Shown here: piece by piece, positions 1 to 7,618 of the stretch
How positions within the stretch are numbered: the first letter of the stretch is position 1
Layout: the number at the start of each line of letters is the position of its first letter
Source: Betaproteobacteria bacterium
Lineage (GTDB): Bacteria > Pseudomonadota > Gammaproteobacteria > Burkholderiales > Burkholderiaceae_C
Direction of reading: 5' to 3'
Assembly (NCBI GenBank): GCA_005882155.1
Contig: VBCQ01000282.1
Span: forward strand, 1-15,479
Length of the DNA: 15,479 nucleotides
Notes under the pieces: model-generated
What the model was told of the DNA's origin: nothing
Databases searched by the model: none
What the model saw: the letters and a program-made list of their open reading frames with translations, nothing else
Position numbers and translations under genes: made by a program

Positions 1-617
1 AGCAGGTACGGGAACAGCGACTCCCAACCGCCGACGACGAAGTAGCCGACGACGCCGCCGACGACCGCCGCCAAGCCTGAGGTCGCGTTGTAGAGCAATG
101 CCTTGCTGCGCGACAAGCCGGCATTGAGCAGCACGATGTAGTCGCCGACCTCTTGCGGGATCTCGTGCGCGATGATCGCAAGCGAGGTCACCAGGCCGAG
201 CTTGGCGTCGGTGAGGAATGCGGCAGCGATGATGATGCCGTCGCAGAAATTGTGGATGCTGTCGCCGAGCAGCACCGACCAGCCGCCGCGCCCCGCCTGC
301 TGCCGATCGAAGCCGTGATGGTGATGGTGCTCGTCGCCCTCGTGGTGGTGCTGATGTCGATACAGCTCGGCCTTCTCGAGCAGAAAGAAAAACAGCAGCC
401 CGGCCAGCAGCGTCGCGAACAGGCTTTGCGGGCTCGCCTTGCTTTCGAACGCTTCGGGCAGGATGTTGAGCAGCGCAGTGCCGAGCAGCACGCCGGCCGA
501 CAGGCTCACGAGATGACGCACGACGCGCGTCAGCACCGCGACGGTGAGACTGGCAGCCACCACCACCGACAGCAGGCCGCCGGCAAAGGTCGCGAAGACG
601 ATGTAGAAGAGGGTCAT
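1..617 (-). CDS. ZIP family metal transporter (partial, C-terminus beyond window)
   Basis: Probable inner-membrane ZIP-family divalent metal (zinc-type) transporter. The minus-strand frame is open from ATG at 617 to the window edge, giving 205 complete codons; the stop lies outside. The N-terminus is hydrophobic and gives about three membrane segments within the first 80 residues (one near residues 2-25, one around the LSAGVLLGTALLNILPEAF motif, one around LLAGLLFFFLLEKAEL). A histidine-rich cytoplasmic loop with a run of five His follows. Then come the ZIP signature helices: HNFCDGIIIAAAF, with the metal-binding His, Asn and Asp, and AHEIPQEVGDYIVLLNAG, with the His-Glu metal site. This is the classic ZIP layout and resembles the GufA/ZIP branch in bacteria. 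The start lies 10 nt after the dienelactone hydrolase stop, behind a strong hairpin, with only a weak GAG as ribosome site. The metal specificity cannot be read from the sequence. Confidence 0.9.
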   Translation of the reverse strand, partial: MTLFYIVFATFAGGLLSVVVAASLTVAVLTRVVRHLVSLSAGVLLGTALLNILPEAFESKASPQSLFATLLAGLLFFFLLEKAELYRHQHHHEGDEHHHHHGFDRQQAGRGGWSVLLGDSIHNFCDGIIIAAAFLTDAKLGLVTSLAIIAHEIPQEVGDYIVLLNAGLSRSKALLYNATSGLAAVVGGVVGYFVVGGWESLFPYL

Positions 618-627
618 GGGCAGCTCA

Positions 628-1515
628 TCAAGAAACAGGCCGCGCGCTGCGCGGCCTGTTTCTTCGTAGAGCGCGCGAGCCGCGCCACACGACGCCGTTC
701 GACTCGAACCAGGTCACGCAGCGTTTCCAACCATCTTCGGCGGCCTCCTTGCGGTAGCTCGGCCGATAGTCGGCGTGGAAAGCGTGCGGCGCGTCAGGGT
801 ACACGACGAATTGGGATTTCTTCGCCGCCGCGCTGCCGTGCGCCAATGCGGCTTCCATCCGCTCGACTGCTGCCGGCGGAACGCCCGGGTCGGCGCCGCC
901 GTACAGGCCGAGCACCGGCGCGTGCAGTTGCGCCGCGACATCGACCGGATGCTTGGGCTTGGGCGGAGTCGCGTCGCCGACCAGCGACCCGTACCACGCG
1001 ACACCGGCCCGCACCGAAGCGCTGTGCGCGCTGAACAGCCAGACGATGCGTCCGCCCCAGCAGAAGCCGGTCACGCCGAGCCTCGCGATGTCGCCGCCGT
1101 GCGCTTGGGCCCAGGTGACGCACGCATCGAGGTCGCCCATCACTTGCGCGTCGGGGACCTTGCTGATGATGTCGGCAACGAGCTTGGGCATCTCGGTGTA
1201 CGACTTCGCATCGCCCTGACGAATGAACAGCTCGGGCGCGATCGCGAGGTAGCCCAGCTTGGCGAAGCGCCGCGCCACGTCGGCAATGTGCTCATGAACG
1301 CCGAAGATTTCCGAGACGACCAGCACCACCGGCGGATTCGTCTTGCCAGCCGGCGCTGCACGATACGCCGGCATCGCGAAGTCGCCGACCGCGATCGTCA
1401 CTTCGCCGGCTGTCAATCCTGTGGTGTCGGTCGTCACGGTCAATGCGCCGACCGGCTGCACTGCGGCGGCGAAGCCGCGTCCCGTCGCAGGCTGAACCAC
1501 ATCATCGCGAAGCAT
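628..1515 (-). CDS. Dienelactone hydrolase family protein
   Basis: Alpha/beta hydrolase of the dienelactone hydrolase family, probably cytoplasmic, 295 aa from the chosen start. Visible motifs are SEIFG with the conserved Glu at about 69, the nucleophile elbow GFCWGG with Cys152, Asp209 in YGGADPG, and His244 in DAPHAFHADYRPSY, giving a complete Cys-Asp-His triad. The ATG at 1515 is preferred over an in-frame upstream start at 1686 because GGGAGG lies 5 nt before it and the upstream extension overlaps the divergent ppx gene. The fold normally ends near the WKRCVTWFESNGV segment; here about 18 further Arg-rich residues follow, encoded by the hairpin at 630-664, before the TGA. That tail looks like a lost stop codon rather than a domain. 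The natural substrate is unknown; family members act on dienelactones in aromatic catabolism, but many are general esterases. Confidence 0.9.
   Translation of the reverse strand: MLRDDVVQPATGRGFAAAVQPVGALTVTTDTTGLTAGEVTIAVGDFAMPAYRAAPAGKTNPPVVLVVSEIFGVHEHIADVARRFAKLGYLAIAPELFIRQGDAKSYTEMPKLVADIISKVPDAQVMGDLDACVTWAQAHGGDIARLGVTGFCWGGRIVWLFSAHSASVRAGVAWYGSLVGDATPPKPKHPVDVAAQLHAPVLGLYGGADPGVPPAAVERMEAALAHGSAAAKKSQFVVYPDAPHAFHADYRPSYRKEAAEDGWKRCVTWFESNGVVWRGSRALRRNRPRSARPVS
630..664 (-). terminator. Strong perfect hairpin, probable (bidirectional) terminator
   Basis: A perfect 14-bp inverted repeat (AAGAAACAGGCCGC at 630-643, its complement at 651-664) extends by two more pairs to a 3-nt loop. 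The GC-rich core is flanked by an A-rich side and a TTTCTT side, as in bidirectional intrinsic terminators, although no long uninterrupted T-tract follows. It lies inside the last codons of the dienelactone hydrolase frame and ends 13 nt before the ZIP start codon, so it could terminate or attenuate read-through into the transporter gene. Confidence 0.65.
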
Positions 1516-1520
1516 CAGAA

Positions 1521-1526
1521 CCTCCC
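1521..1526 (-). promoter_or_regulatory. Ribosome binding site of dienelactone hydrolase
   Basis: GGGAGG on the minus strand, 5 nt before the ATG at 1515. It fixes the start against a longer frame beginning at 1686. Confidence 0.7.
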
Positions 1527-1612
1527 AGGTCGAATGAGCGCGATTCTGAAACGATACGCAAGGCCCTGCTGATGCCGCGGCCGCACCAAGGTTTGCCGCG
1601 ACAATCTGCGCC

Positions 1613-3166
1613 ATGACTTCGTCCTTTGCCGACAGCGTCGAGAGCGCACCAACACGCTGGCCCGGCCAGCTCGTTGCGGTAGACATCGGGTCGAACAGCT
1701 TTCGTCTCGAGATCGGCCAGCTGCATCAAGGCCGCTATCGGCGCATCGACTACCTGAAGGAGACCGTCCGGCTCGGTGGGGGGCTCGATGCCGATGGCTG
1801 TCTCACCGAAGAGGCCGCATTGCGCGGACTCGACTGCCTGGCCCGCTTTGCGCAGCGCCTCCACGGCTATGCACCAAGTCAGATTCGCGCGGTCGCCACG
1901 CAAACGTTGCGCGAAGCACGCAACCGCGATGCCTTTCTCGCGCGCGCGCAGACAGTGCTCGGCCAACCGATCGAAGTGATCTCGGGCCGCGAAGAAGCGC
2001 GCCTGATCTACGCTGGGGTCGCACGCCTGCAGCCGTCGCAGCGGCCTCGCCTCGTGGTCGACATCGGCGGGCGCCCGACCGAGATGATCCTCGGGCGCGG
2101 TCGCCAGCCGCTGCGCGCCGAGTCGTTCCGAGTCGGCAGCGTCAGCCTGTCGATGAAGTACTTCGGCGACGGGCGCTTCAGCGAGAGCGCGTTTCGCGCC
2201 GCGCAAGTCGACGCAGGTGCCGAGCTCGAAGAGGCGTTGGAGCCGTTCGCCGCCGCCCACTGGGTCGAGGCGATGGGCGCGTCGGGCACCGTCGGCGCCG
2301 TGTCGCAGATTCTCGCGGCGAGCCGCATCACCGACGGCGCGATCACGCCGGTCGGGCTGCGCTGGCTGATGGATCAGTGCCTGGCCACTGGCCGCGTCGA
2401 CCGCCTGAGCCTGCCCGGCTTGAAAGACGATCGCCGCGCCGTCATCGCCGGCGGGTTGTCGATTCTCTACACGCTCGCGGCGCACTTCGGCATCGCCACG
2501 CTGCTGGCGGCGCGCGGCGCGCTGCGCCAGGGCGTCATCTTCGACCTCGACGAGCGGCTGCAGGCGGCACGGCACGAAGAGAGCGGCCACGACATCCGCG
2601 ATGCGTCAGTGCGCGAGCTGCAGCGCCGTTTCATGGTCGACGCACAGCAGGCACAGCGTGTGCGCGAGGTCGCCGAGTCGCTGTACGACGGCGTGCAGCC
2701 GCGCTCGTCCGCCGAGGCAAGCCACGAAGCGCGACGCGAGCTGCAATGGGCGTGCGCGCTGCACGAAGTGGGCATGATGGTCTCGCACCACGACCACCAC
2801 CGCCACAGTGCGTATGTGCTGGCCCACGTCGATGCGCCGGGCTTCTCGCAATCGCAGCAGCGGCGGCTCGGCGATCTGGTGCTGGCACAGCGCGGCGGCT
2901 TGCGCAAGGTCGAGACCAGCCTGGCGAGCGAAACCTTCGCATGGCAGGCGATGTGCCTGCGCCTCGCGATCATCCGCTGCCACGCGCGCGGCGATGTCGA
3001 TGCAGGTTCAGTGAGCCTGCAGCGCCGCGGCAATCACGCGACGCTGACCGTCCCGTCCGACTGGGCACAAAGCCAGCCGCGAACGCTGCATTTGCTGAAT
3101 GAAGAAGTCGCTGCGTGGGAACGTGGTGGACCGCTGATTCTCGAGCTGGTGCAGAGGGCCAAGTAA
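1613..3166 (+). CDS. ppx: Exopolyphosphatase (Ppx/GppA family)
   Basis: Processive exopolyphosphatase that releases phosphate from the end of polyphosphate; 517 aa, the normal length for full Ppx/GppA proteins. The ASKHA-type nucleotide/phosphate-binding fold is evident: phosphate-1 loop VDIGSNSFRLEIG (about 23-35), SGREEARLIYAG (about 125-135) with the catalytic-glutamate region, and phosphate-2 loop VDIGGRPTEMILG (about 149-161). The phosphate-2 loop has GGRPTE where the family more often has GGGSTE. The C-terminal half contains an HD-like helical domain with HEVG (384-387) and the His-rich SHHDHHRHSAYVL segment. The gene converges on the plcP-agt-ppk1-sixA operon, with 36 bp between its stop and that of sixA, and is divergent from the hydrolase (97 bp apart). 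No good Shine-Dalgarno site precedes the ATG. Ppx is favoured over the ppGpp-related paralogue GppA because of the length and the polyphosphate-kinase neighbourhood. Confidence 0.93.
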   Translation: MTSSFADSVESAPTRWPGQLVAVDIGSNSFRLEIGQLHQGRYRRIDYLKETVRLGGGLDADGCLTEEAALRGLDCLARFAQRLHGYAPSQIRAVATQTLREARNRDAFLARAQTVLGQPIEVISGREEARLIYAGVARLQPSQRPRLVVDIGGRPTEMILGRGRQPLRAESFRVGSVSLSMKYFGDGRFSESAFRAAQVDAGAELEEALEPFAAAHWVEAMGASGTVGAVSQILAASRITDGAITPVGLRWLMDQCLATGRVDRLSLPGLKDDRRAVIAGGLSILYTLAAHFGIATLLAARGALRQGVIFDLDERLQAARHEESGHDIRDASVRELQRRFMVDAQQAQRVREVAESLYDGVQPRSSAEASHEARRELQWACALHEVGMMVSHHDHHRHSAYVLAHVDAPGFSQSQQRRLGDLVLAQRGGLRKVETSLASETFAWQAMCLRLAIIRCHARGDVDAGSVSLQRRGNHATLTVPSDWAQSQPRTLHLLNEEVAAWERGGPLILELVQRAK

Positions 3167-3202
3167 TACCCAATACTGCGCTGAATGAATTCGCCCCGCT
3201 CG

Positions 3203-3664
3203 CTATAAGCAGTCCGGCGACTGCACCGCTTGCAACACCACTTGCGGCTCGCCTTCGCGATCGCGGCTGCGCAGCCACCACACCGCGCCCTTTTTCATGT
3301 TCCACGATTGCGACTGATCGGCGAGCAGTTGCGCTGCGACGAGACCGAGCGTCGGCTGGTGGCCGACGACGAGGACCGGCTCGGCCGAATGGGGCCAACG
3401 CGCCGCTTTCAGCACCGCCTCGACCGTCGCGTCGGGCGCCAATGCGGCCATGGTCTTGAAGCTCCTGCTCAAGGCTTGCGCGGTTTGCTGGCATCGCAGC
3501 GCCGGGCTGACGAGGATGCGCGTCGAGTGCGCAATGCGCTGGTTGAGCCACTCGCCCATGCGCTGCGCCTGACGCTCTCCCTTCGACGTGAGCGCGCGGT
3601 CGAGATCGGCAAGTCCCTCGCGCTCCGCTTCGGCTTCGGCATGTCGCCACAGGATCAGGTCCAT
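3203..3664 (-). CDS. sixA: SixA-type phosphohistidine phosphatase
   Basis: Small histidine-phosphatase-superfamily protein, 153 aa, the size of SixA. It begins with MDLILWRHAEA, holding the catalytic RH pair (Arg7, His8). SPALRCQQTA (Arg57) is the second arginine motif and VVGHQPTLG (His102) the second catalytic histidine. SixA enzymes remove phosphate from phosphohistidine on proteins (HPt domains, PTS proteins). The ATG at 3664 shares one base with the ppk1 stop (TGATG), and a strong GGAGGG lies 8 nt upstream inside ppk1, so the two genes are translationally coupled. An open frame continues far upstream on the same strand but is an antisense-like shadow of ppk1. Being placed directly after polyphosphate kinase, which works through a phosphohistidine intermediate, is suggestive but does not prove a functional link. 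Confidence 0.9.
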   Translation of the reverse strand: MDLILWRHAEAEAEREGLADLDRALTSKGERQAQRMGEWLNQRIAHSTRILVSPALRCQQTAQALSRSFKTMAALAPDATVEAVLKAARWPHSAEPVLVVGHQPTLGLVAAQLLADQSQSWNMKKGAVWWLRSRDREGEPQVVLQAVQSPDCL

Positions 3665-5724
3665 CACTCGATCCCTCCATAGCGCAGCATCAATGCCCGC
3701 TGCGCACTCGGCCCATCGGAGCCCGCACGCTCGTAGCTGCCATCGGCGGCCAGCCGCCACGCATCGCAGGCGTCGTGCAGGTACGGCACCAGACATTCGT
3801 CGATGACGCGCTGGCGCAGTGCGGCGTCGCGCAGCGGCCACGCGATCTCGATGCGGCGAAACATGTTGCGGCTCATCCAGTCGGCGCTCGACAGGTAGAG
3901 CGCCTCGTCGGCGTCGCTCGCGCCCCAGCGAAAGTACAGCACGCGCGAATGCTCGAGAAAGCGACCGACCACCGAGCGCACGCGAATCCGCTCGGTCACG
4001 TCGGCGATACCCGGCGGCAGCATGCACGCGCCGCGCACGATGAGGTCGACGTCGGCGCCGGCTTGGCCGGCGCGGATCAGTGCCTCGATCAGCGGCAAGT
4101 CGGTCAGCGCATTGATCTTGACGACGATGCGCGCCGGCTGGCCGGCACGTGCCGCCTCGGTCACCGTCTCGATGTGCTGCATGAAGCGCCGATGCAAGGT
4201 GAACGGCGCTTGCACCAGCTGGCGCGGCGTCTTCATCTTGCCGAGGCTCGCAAGCTGCTGGAACACCGCGTCGGCATCGGCAGTGAGCTCGGCGTCGGCG
4301 GTGAGGTAACCGACATCGGTGTACAGCCGCGCCGTCTTCGGGTTGTAGTTGCCGGTCGACAGATGGGCGTAGCGACGCAGCCGGCCTTCTTCGCGGCGCG
4401 TGACGAGGAGCAGCTTGGCGTGTGTCTTCAGCCCGACGACGCCGTACACGACTTGCGCGCCGACCGCCTCGAGCCGCTCGGCCCAGTTGATGTTGGCCTC
4501 TTCGTCGAAGCGCGCTTTCAGCTCGACGACCGCCATCACTTCCTTGCCGCGCTGGGCCGCCGCGATCAGCAGATCCATCAGGGGCGACTCGCTGCCGATG
4601 CGGTAGATCGTCTGCTTGATCGCGAGCACGTCGGGGTCGTGCACCGCCTCGCGCAGGAACTGCACCACCGGCTCGAACGATTCGAACGGATGGTGCAGCA
4701 GCACGTCGCCTTCGCGCAGCCGCTCGAACATCGGCTGCAGATGCGGCAGCCGCCGCTGCGGCCACGCCGGCTCGTGGGCGGGGAATCGCAATGAGGGTGC
4801 ATCGGCCAGATCGATCAGCTCGTTGAGCCGCACCAGGTTGACCGGCCCGTTGACGCGATACAGCGCAGCCTGCGGCAGCGCGAACTGCTGCAGGAGGAAG
4901 TCGCTGAGCTCGCTCGGACAAGTGCTCACGACCTCGAGGCGGATCGCCTGGCCGTAGTGGCGCGTCGTCAATCCGGTGCGCATCGCCTGGCGCAGATTCG
5001 TCACGTCGTCGTCGACCTCGAGATCGGAGTCGCGGGTGACGCGGAACTGCGAGAAGGCCTCGACTTCGCGGCCCGGGAACAGCTCGCCGAGATGGGCGCG
5101 GATCACGCTGGTCAGCAGCACGAAGGCCTGCCGGCCCGGTGCGAGCTTGTCGGGCACCTTGATGACGCGCGGCAGCACGCGCGGCACCTTGACGATCGCG
5201 ATCGCGTTCTCGCGGCCGAACGCGTCGTGCCCGGTCAGGCGTGCAATGAAGTTCAGCGACTTGTTGGCTACTTGCGGAAACGGGTGCGACGGGTCGAGCC
5301 CCACCGGGACGAGCAAAGGGCGGACCTGCTTCTGGAAGAACTGATCGACCCAGCGCCGCTGCGCCTCGTCGCGCACCGCGTGGTTGAGGATCACGATGCC
5401 GGCGCGCTCCAATAGCGGCATCACCTCGTCGTTGAACGCGGCGTACTGGTCGTCGATCAGCGCGTGAGCGTCGGCCGCCACCGTTTCGAGATCGCGCCGC
5501 GAAACGCCGGCCCCTTCTCGCGCCGCCTCGATGTAGTCCGCGAGGCGCACTTCGAAGAACTCGTCGAGGTTCGACGACACGATGCAGATGTAGCGCAACC
5601 GCTCCAGCAGCGGCACGTCCAGGCGTCGCGCCTGCGCCAGCACGCGGCGGTTGAATTCGAGAATCGCGCGTTCGCGATTGAGCAGCGCCGGCAATGCCGC
5701 CGCGGCTGCAAGGTCCGGGCTCAT
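3664..5724 (-). CDS. ppk1: Polyphosphate kinase 1
   Basis: Membrane-associated PPK1, which reversibly transfers the gamma-phosphate of ATP to polyphosphate through a phosphohistidine. It has 686 aa, the standard length. All PPK1 regions are visible: the N domain starts around LNRERAILEFNRRVLAQA (15-32) and continues with YICIVSSNLDEFFEVRLA; the head domain follows; and two phospholipase D-like catalytic domains come after about residue 320. The autophosphorylated histidine is His435 in GLKTHAKLLLVTR, and the second catalytic histidine is His592 in FLEHSRVLYF; both numbers coincide with those of the E. coli enzyme. STGNYNPKTARLYTD (456-470) and SSADWMSRNMFRRIE (612-626) are also family signatures. 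Its ATG overlaps the agt stop by 4 nt (ATGA) and its stop overlaps sixA by 1 nt, placing it third in a four-gene operon. Nothing suggests truncation. Confidence 0.97.
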   Translation of the reverse strand: MSPDLAAAAALPALLNRERAILEFNRRVLAQARRLDVPLLERLRYICIVSSNLDEFFEVRLADYIEAAREGAGVSRRDLETVAADAHALIDDQYAAFNDEVMPLLERAGIVILNHAVRDEAQRRWVDQFFQKQVRPLLVPVGLDPSHPFPQVANKSLNFIARLTGHDAFGRENAIAIVKVPRVLPRVIKVPDKLAPGRQAFVLLTSVIRAHLGELFPGREVEAFSQFRVTRDSDLEVDDDVTNLRQAMRTGLTTRHYGQAIRLEVVSTCPSELSDFLLQQFALPQAALYRVNGPVNLVRLNELIDLADAPSLRFPAHEPAWPQRRLPHLQPMFERLREGDVLLHHPFESFEPVVQFLREAVHDPDVLAIKQTIYRIGSESPLMDLLIAAAQRGKEVMAVVELKARFDEEANINWAERLEAVGAQVVYGVVGLKTHAKLLLVTRREEGRLRRYAHLSTGNYNPKTARLYTDVGYLTADAELTADADAVFQQLASLGKMKTPRQLVQAPFTLHRRFMQHIETVTEAARAGQPARIVVKINALTDLPLIEALIRAGQAGADVDLIVRGACMLPPGIADVTERIRVRSVVGRFLEHSRVLYFRWGASDADEALYLSSADWMSRNMFRRIEIAWPLRDAALRQRVIDECLVPYLHDACDAWRLAADGSYERAGSDGPSAQRALMLRYGGIE

Positions 5725-6776
5725 GAGCTCAGTTTATGAAGCTTTTGCGACCCTTTCGTGACAGCATCGCCGCGCGCGCGGCGGGCGGGGACGAGGTGGG
5801 CGATGAATTGCTCGCAGACCGGCGACCAGTCGAACTCGAGTGCGCGTGCACGCGCCCGATCGCGCGGCAGCTGCAATGCGCGCAGGGCCGCTTCGCGAAG
5901 GTCCTCGTGCAGCACGCCGCCGTCGGACGACGCGACGACATCGAGCGGGCCAGTCACCGGAAACGCCGCCACCGGCGTGCCGCAGGCCATCGCCTCGAGC
6001 ATCACCAGCCCGAAGGTCTCGCTGTGGCTCGGAAACACGAACACATCGGCGCCGCTGTAGACCTTCACCAGCTCGGCGCGAGGAACGACACCACGCCAGT
6101 GAACGTTCGGATACTCGCGCTGCATGCGCTCGAGCAAGGGGCCGACGCCATAGACGAGTTTGGAGCCCGGCAGGTCGAGCTTCAAAAACGCCTCGAGATT
6201 CTTTTCGTAGGAGACCCGGCCGACAAAGAGAAACACCGGGCGCGGCAATCCGAGATCGACGTCGGGCATCGGCTTGAACAGGCTCAGGTCGACGCCATGC
6301 GACCAGCGTCGCAAATTGGCGAAGCCGTGCGATTGCAGAATCGAAAGCATGCCAACGGTAGGCACCATCACGCCCGACGACGGCGCATGGAAGCGCCTGA
6401 ACCAGGCGTAGCCCCAGCGCTCCGGAATGTGCAGCGCCTTCGACAGGATGTACGGAAAGCGGGTGTGGAACGCCGTCGTGAACGCCAGCCCATGGCGCAG
6501 GCAGTAGGCGCGCGCCGCGCTGCCGAGCGGCCCCTCGGTGGCGATGTGGATCGCATCCGGCCGCGCCTCGTCGAGCATGCGTTGCACGTGCGCGCCAGGC
6601 CGCCACGCGAGCTCGATCTCGCGGTAGCCGGGACAGCGAAAGCGCTTGAACGCCGACGGCTCGATCACGACGACCTCGTGGCCGCGTGAGTGCAATCCTT
6701 GCTGCAGCTCGAGCAGCGTCGTGACGACGCCGTTGACCTGCGGCAACCAGGCGTCGGTGACGAGGGCGAGCTTCAT
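5721..6776 (-). CDS. agt: GT4 glycosyltransferase, Agt-like (diacylglycerol glycosyltransferase)
   Basis: Retaining GT-B fold glycosyltransferase of family GT4, 351 aa. The N-terminal MKLALVTDAWLPQVNGVVTT carries the Gly-rich acceptor-domain loop typical of SqdX/MgtA/Agt enzymes. AFHTRFPYIL (102-111), HGVD (160-163), VGRVSYEKN (185-193) and the donor-site EX7E motif in SHSETFGLVMLEAM (Glu253, Glu261) are all present. Agt proteins act at the membrane, adding sugars or glucuronic acid to diacylglycerol to make phosphate-free glycolipids; this assignment rests on the neighbouring plcP and the family, and the sugar donor cannot be read from sequence. GGAG lies 5 nt before the ATG, inside the end of plcP. 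The ATGA overlaps at both ends (4 nt with plcP, 4 nt with ppk1) indicate translational coupling. The alternative is a GT4 mannosyltransferase for another lipid or for surface polysaccharide. Confidence 0.82.
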   Translation of the reverse strand: MKLALVTDAWLPQVNGVVTTLLELQQGLHSRGHEVVVIEPSAFKRFRCPGYREIELAWRPGAHVQRMLDEARPDAIHIATEGPLGSAARAYCLRHGLAFTTAFHTRFPYILSKALHIPERWGYAWFRRFHAPSSGVMVPTVGMLSILQSHGFANLRRWSHGVDLSLFKPMPDVDLGLPRPVFLFVGRVSYEKNLEAFLKLDLPGSKLVYGVGPLLERMQREYPNVHWRGVVPRAELVKVYSGADVFVFPSHSETFGLVMLEAMACGTPVAAFPVTGPLDVVASSDGGVLHEDLREAALRALQLPRDRARARALEFDWSPVCEQFIAHLVPARRARGDAVTKGSQKLHKLSS

Positions 6777-7594
6777 GCGGGCTCCATGGCTTCGGCGGGG
6801 AGCGGCAAGCCGGCAGCGATGCGAGCCTGCGATGCATGCGCCGACCAGTCGATGATTTCGAGCCGGCCATCGGCATGCTCGACGAGCGCCGTCAGGCTCT
6901 CGACCCAGTCGCCATCGTTGGCGTAGAGGATGCCGTCGATGTCGCGCAGCTCGGCGTGGTGGATGTGGCCGCAGACGACGCCTTGCACGCCGCGCTTGCG
7001 CGCCTCGCGTGCGACCGCCGCCTCGAAGTCGCCGACATAGCTGACCGCGCGCTTGACCTTGAGCTTCAGGTACTTCGACAGCGACCAGTACGGCAAGCCC
7101 AGGCGTGCGCGCAGCGAGTTCAGATGCCGATTCAGCTTGAGCGTGAACTCGTAAAGCGAGTCGCCGACATGCGCCAGCCACCTCGCGCACTGGATCACGC
7201 CGTCGAACAAGTCGCCGTGCGTGACCCACAGCTTGCGGCCGTCTGCCGTCTCGTGAATCCATTCGTCGGCGACGTCGACGCCGCCGAAGTTGTGCTCGAC
7301 GTATCGGCGCGCGAACTCGTCATGGTTGCCGGGAATGAAGATCACCCGCGTGCCTTTGCGCGCCTTGCGCAGCAGCTTCTGGATCACGTCGTTGTGCGCC
7401 TGAGGCCAGTACCAGCTGCGCCGCAACTGCCAGCCGTCGATGATGTCGCCGACGAGAAAGAGGTGATCGCTTTCGACGTGCCTCAGAAAGTCGAGCAGCG
7501 CGTGCGCCTGGCAGCCGGGCGTGCCCAGGTGCAGGTCCGAAATCCACACGCTGCGGTAGCGGCATGCGCGCAAGGGAGCGGCGTCGCGTTGCAT
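6773..7594 (-). CDS. plcP: PlcP-like metallophosphoesterase (phospholipase C type)
   Basis: Calcineurin-like binuclear metallophosphoesterase, 273 aa. The five metal-site motifs occur in order: DLH (Asp20, His22), GDIIDGW (Asp50, Asp53), GNHDE (89-93), THGD (His126) and GHIHHAE (209-215). The segments DFLRH, LVGDIIDGWQLRRSWYWP and QAHNDVIQKLLRKARKGTR are typical of the PlcP group, which databases often label UDP-2,3-diacylglucosamine pyrophosphatase-like. In rhizobia and marine bacteria PlcP, made under phosphate starvation, splits phospholipids to diacylglycerol and the phosphoryl headgroup. The downstream agt, joined by a 4-nt ATGA overlap, would consume that diacylglycerol. The ATG at 7594 has no clear Shine-Dalgarno site; it gives the usual short N-terminal lead before the first metal motif. 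Four PhoB-like half-sites lie 25-64 nt upstream. A true LpxH role in lipid A synthesis is less likely because of the context. Confidence 0.85.
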   Translation of the reverse strand: MQRDAAPLRACRYRSVWISDLHLGTPGCQAHALLDFLRHVESDHLFLVGDIIDGWQLRRSWYWPQAHNDVIQKLLRKARKGTRVIFIPGNHDEFARRYVEHNFGGVDVADEWIHETADGRKLWVTHGDLFDGVIQCARWLAHVGDSLYEFTLKLNRHLNSLRARLGLPYWSLSKYLKLKVKRAVSYVGDFEAAVAREARKRGVQGVVCGHIHHAELRDIDGILYANDGDWVESLTALVEHADGRLEIIDWSAHASQARIAAGLPLPAEAMEPA

Positions 7595-7602
7595 GGACTT
7601 GC

Positions 7603-7608
7603 ATCGTC
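7603..7608 (-). promoter_or_regulatory. Candidate -10 element for PhoB-dependent plcP promoter
   Basis: GACGAT on the minus strand lies exactly 10 nt after the last PhoB-like half-site, the gap that separates the Pho box from the -10 element in the E. coli phoA promoter. It matches TATAAT at only three positions, so it is weak. Transcription from it would start within a few bases of the plcP ATG. Confidence 0.3.
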
Positions 7609-7618
7609 GGCCTGCGCC

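Noticed and set aside
153..1034. Plus-strand open frame across the ZIP and hydrolase genes
   Set aside because: Low-complexity Arg/Gln-rich product opposite two genes with clear family motifs; no ribosome site.
1516..1612. Divergent promoters or a Pho box between the hydrolase gene and ppx
   Set aside because: No -35/-10 pair or phased heptamers stood out. Only TTGCGT-like fragments were seen on the minus strand.
3167..3202. Possible terminator between the convergent ppx and sixA stops
   Set aside because: No convincing stem-loop or T-tract in these 36 bases.
6773..7594. Naming the phosphoesterase LpxH (lipid A biosynthesis)
   Set aside because: The segments LVGDIIDGWQLRRSWYWP and QAHNDV, the coupled glycosyltransferase and the Pho-like box fit PlcP better. 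Some doubt remains without a phylogeny.
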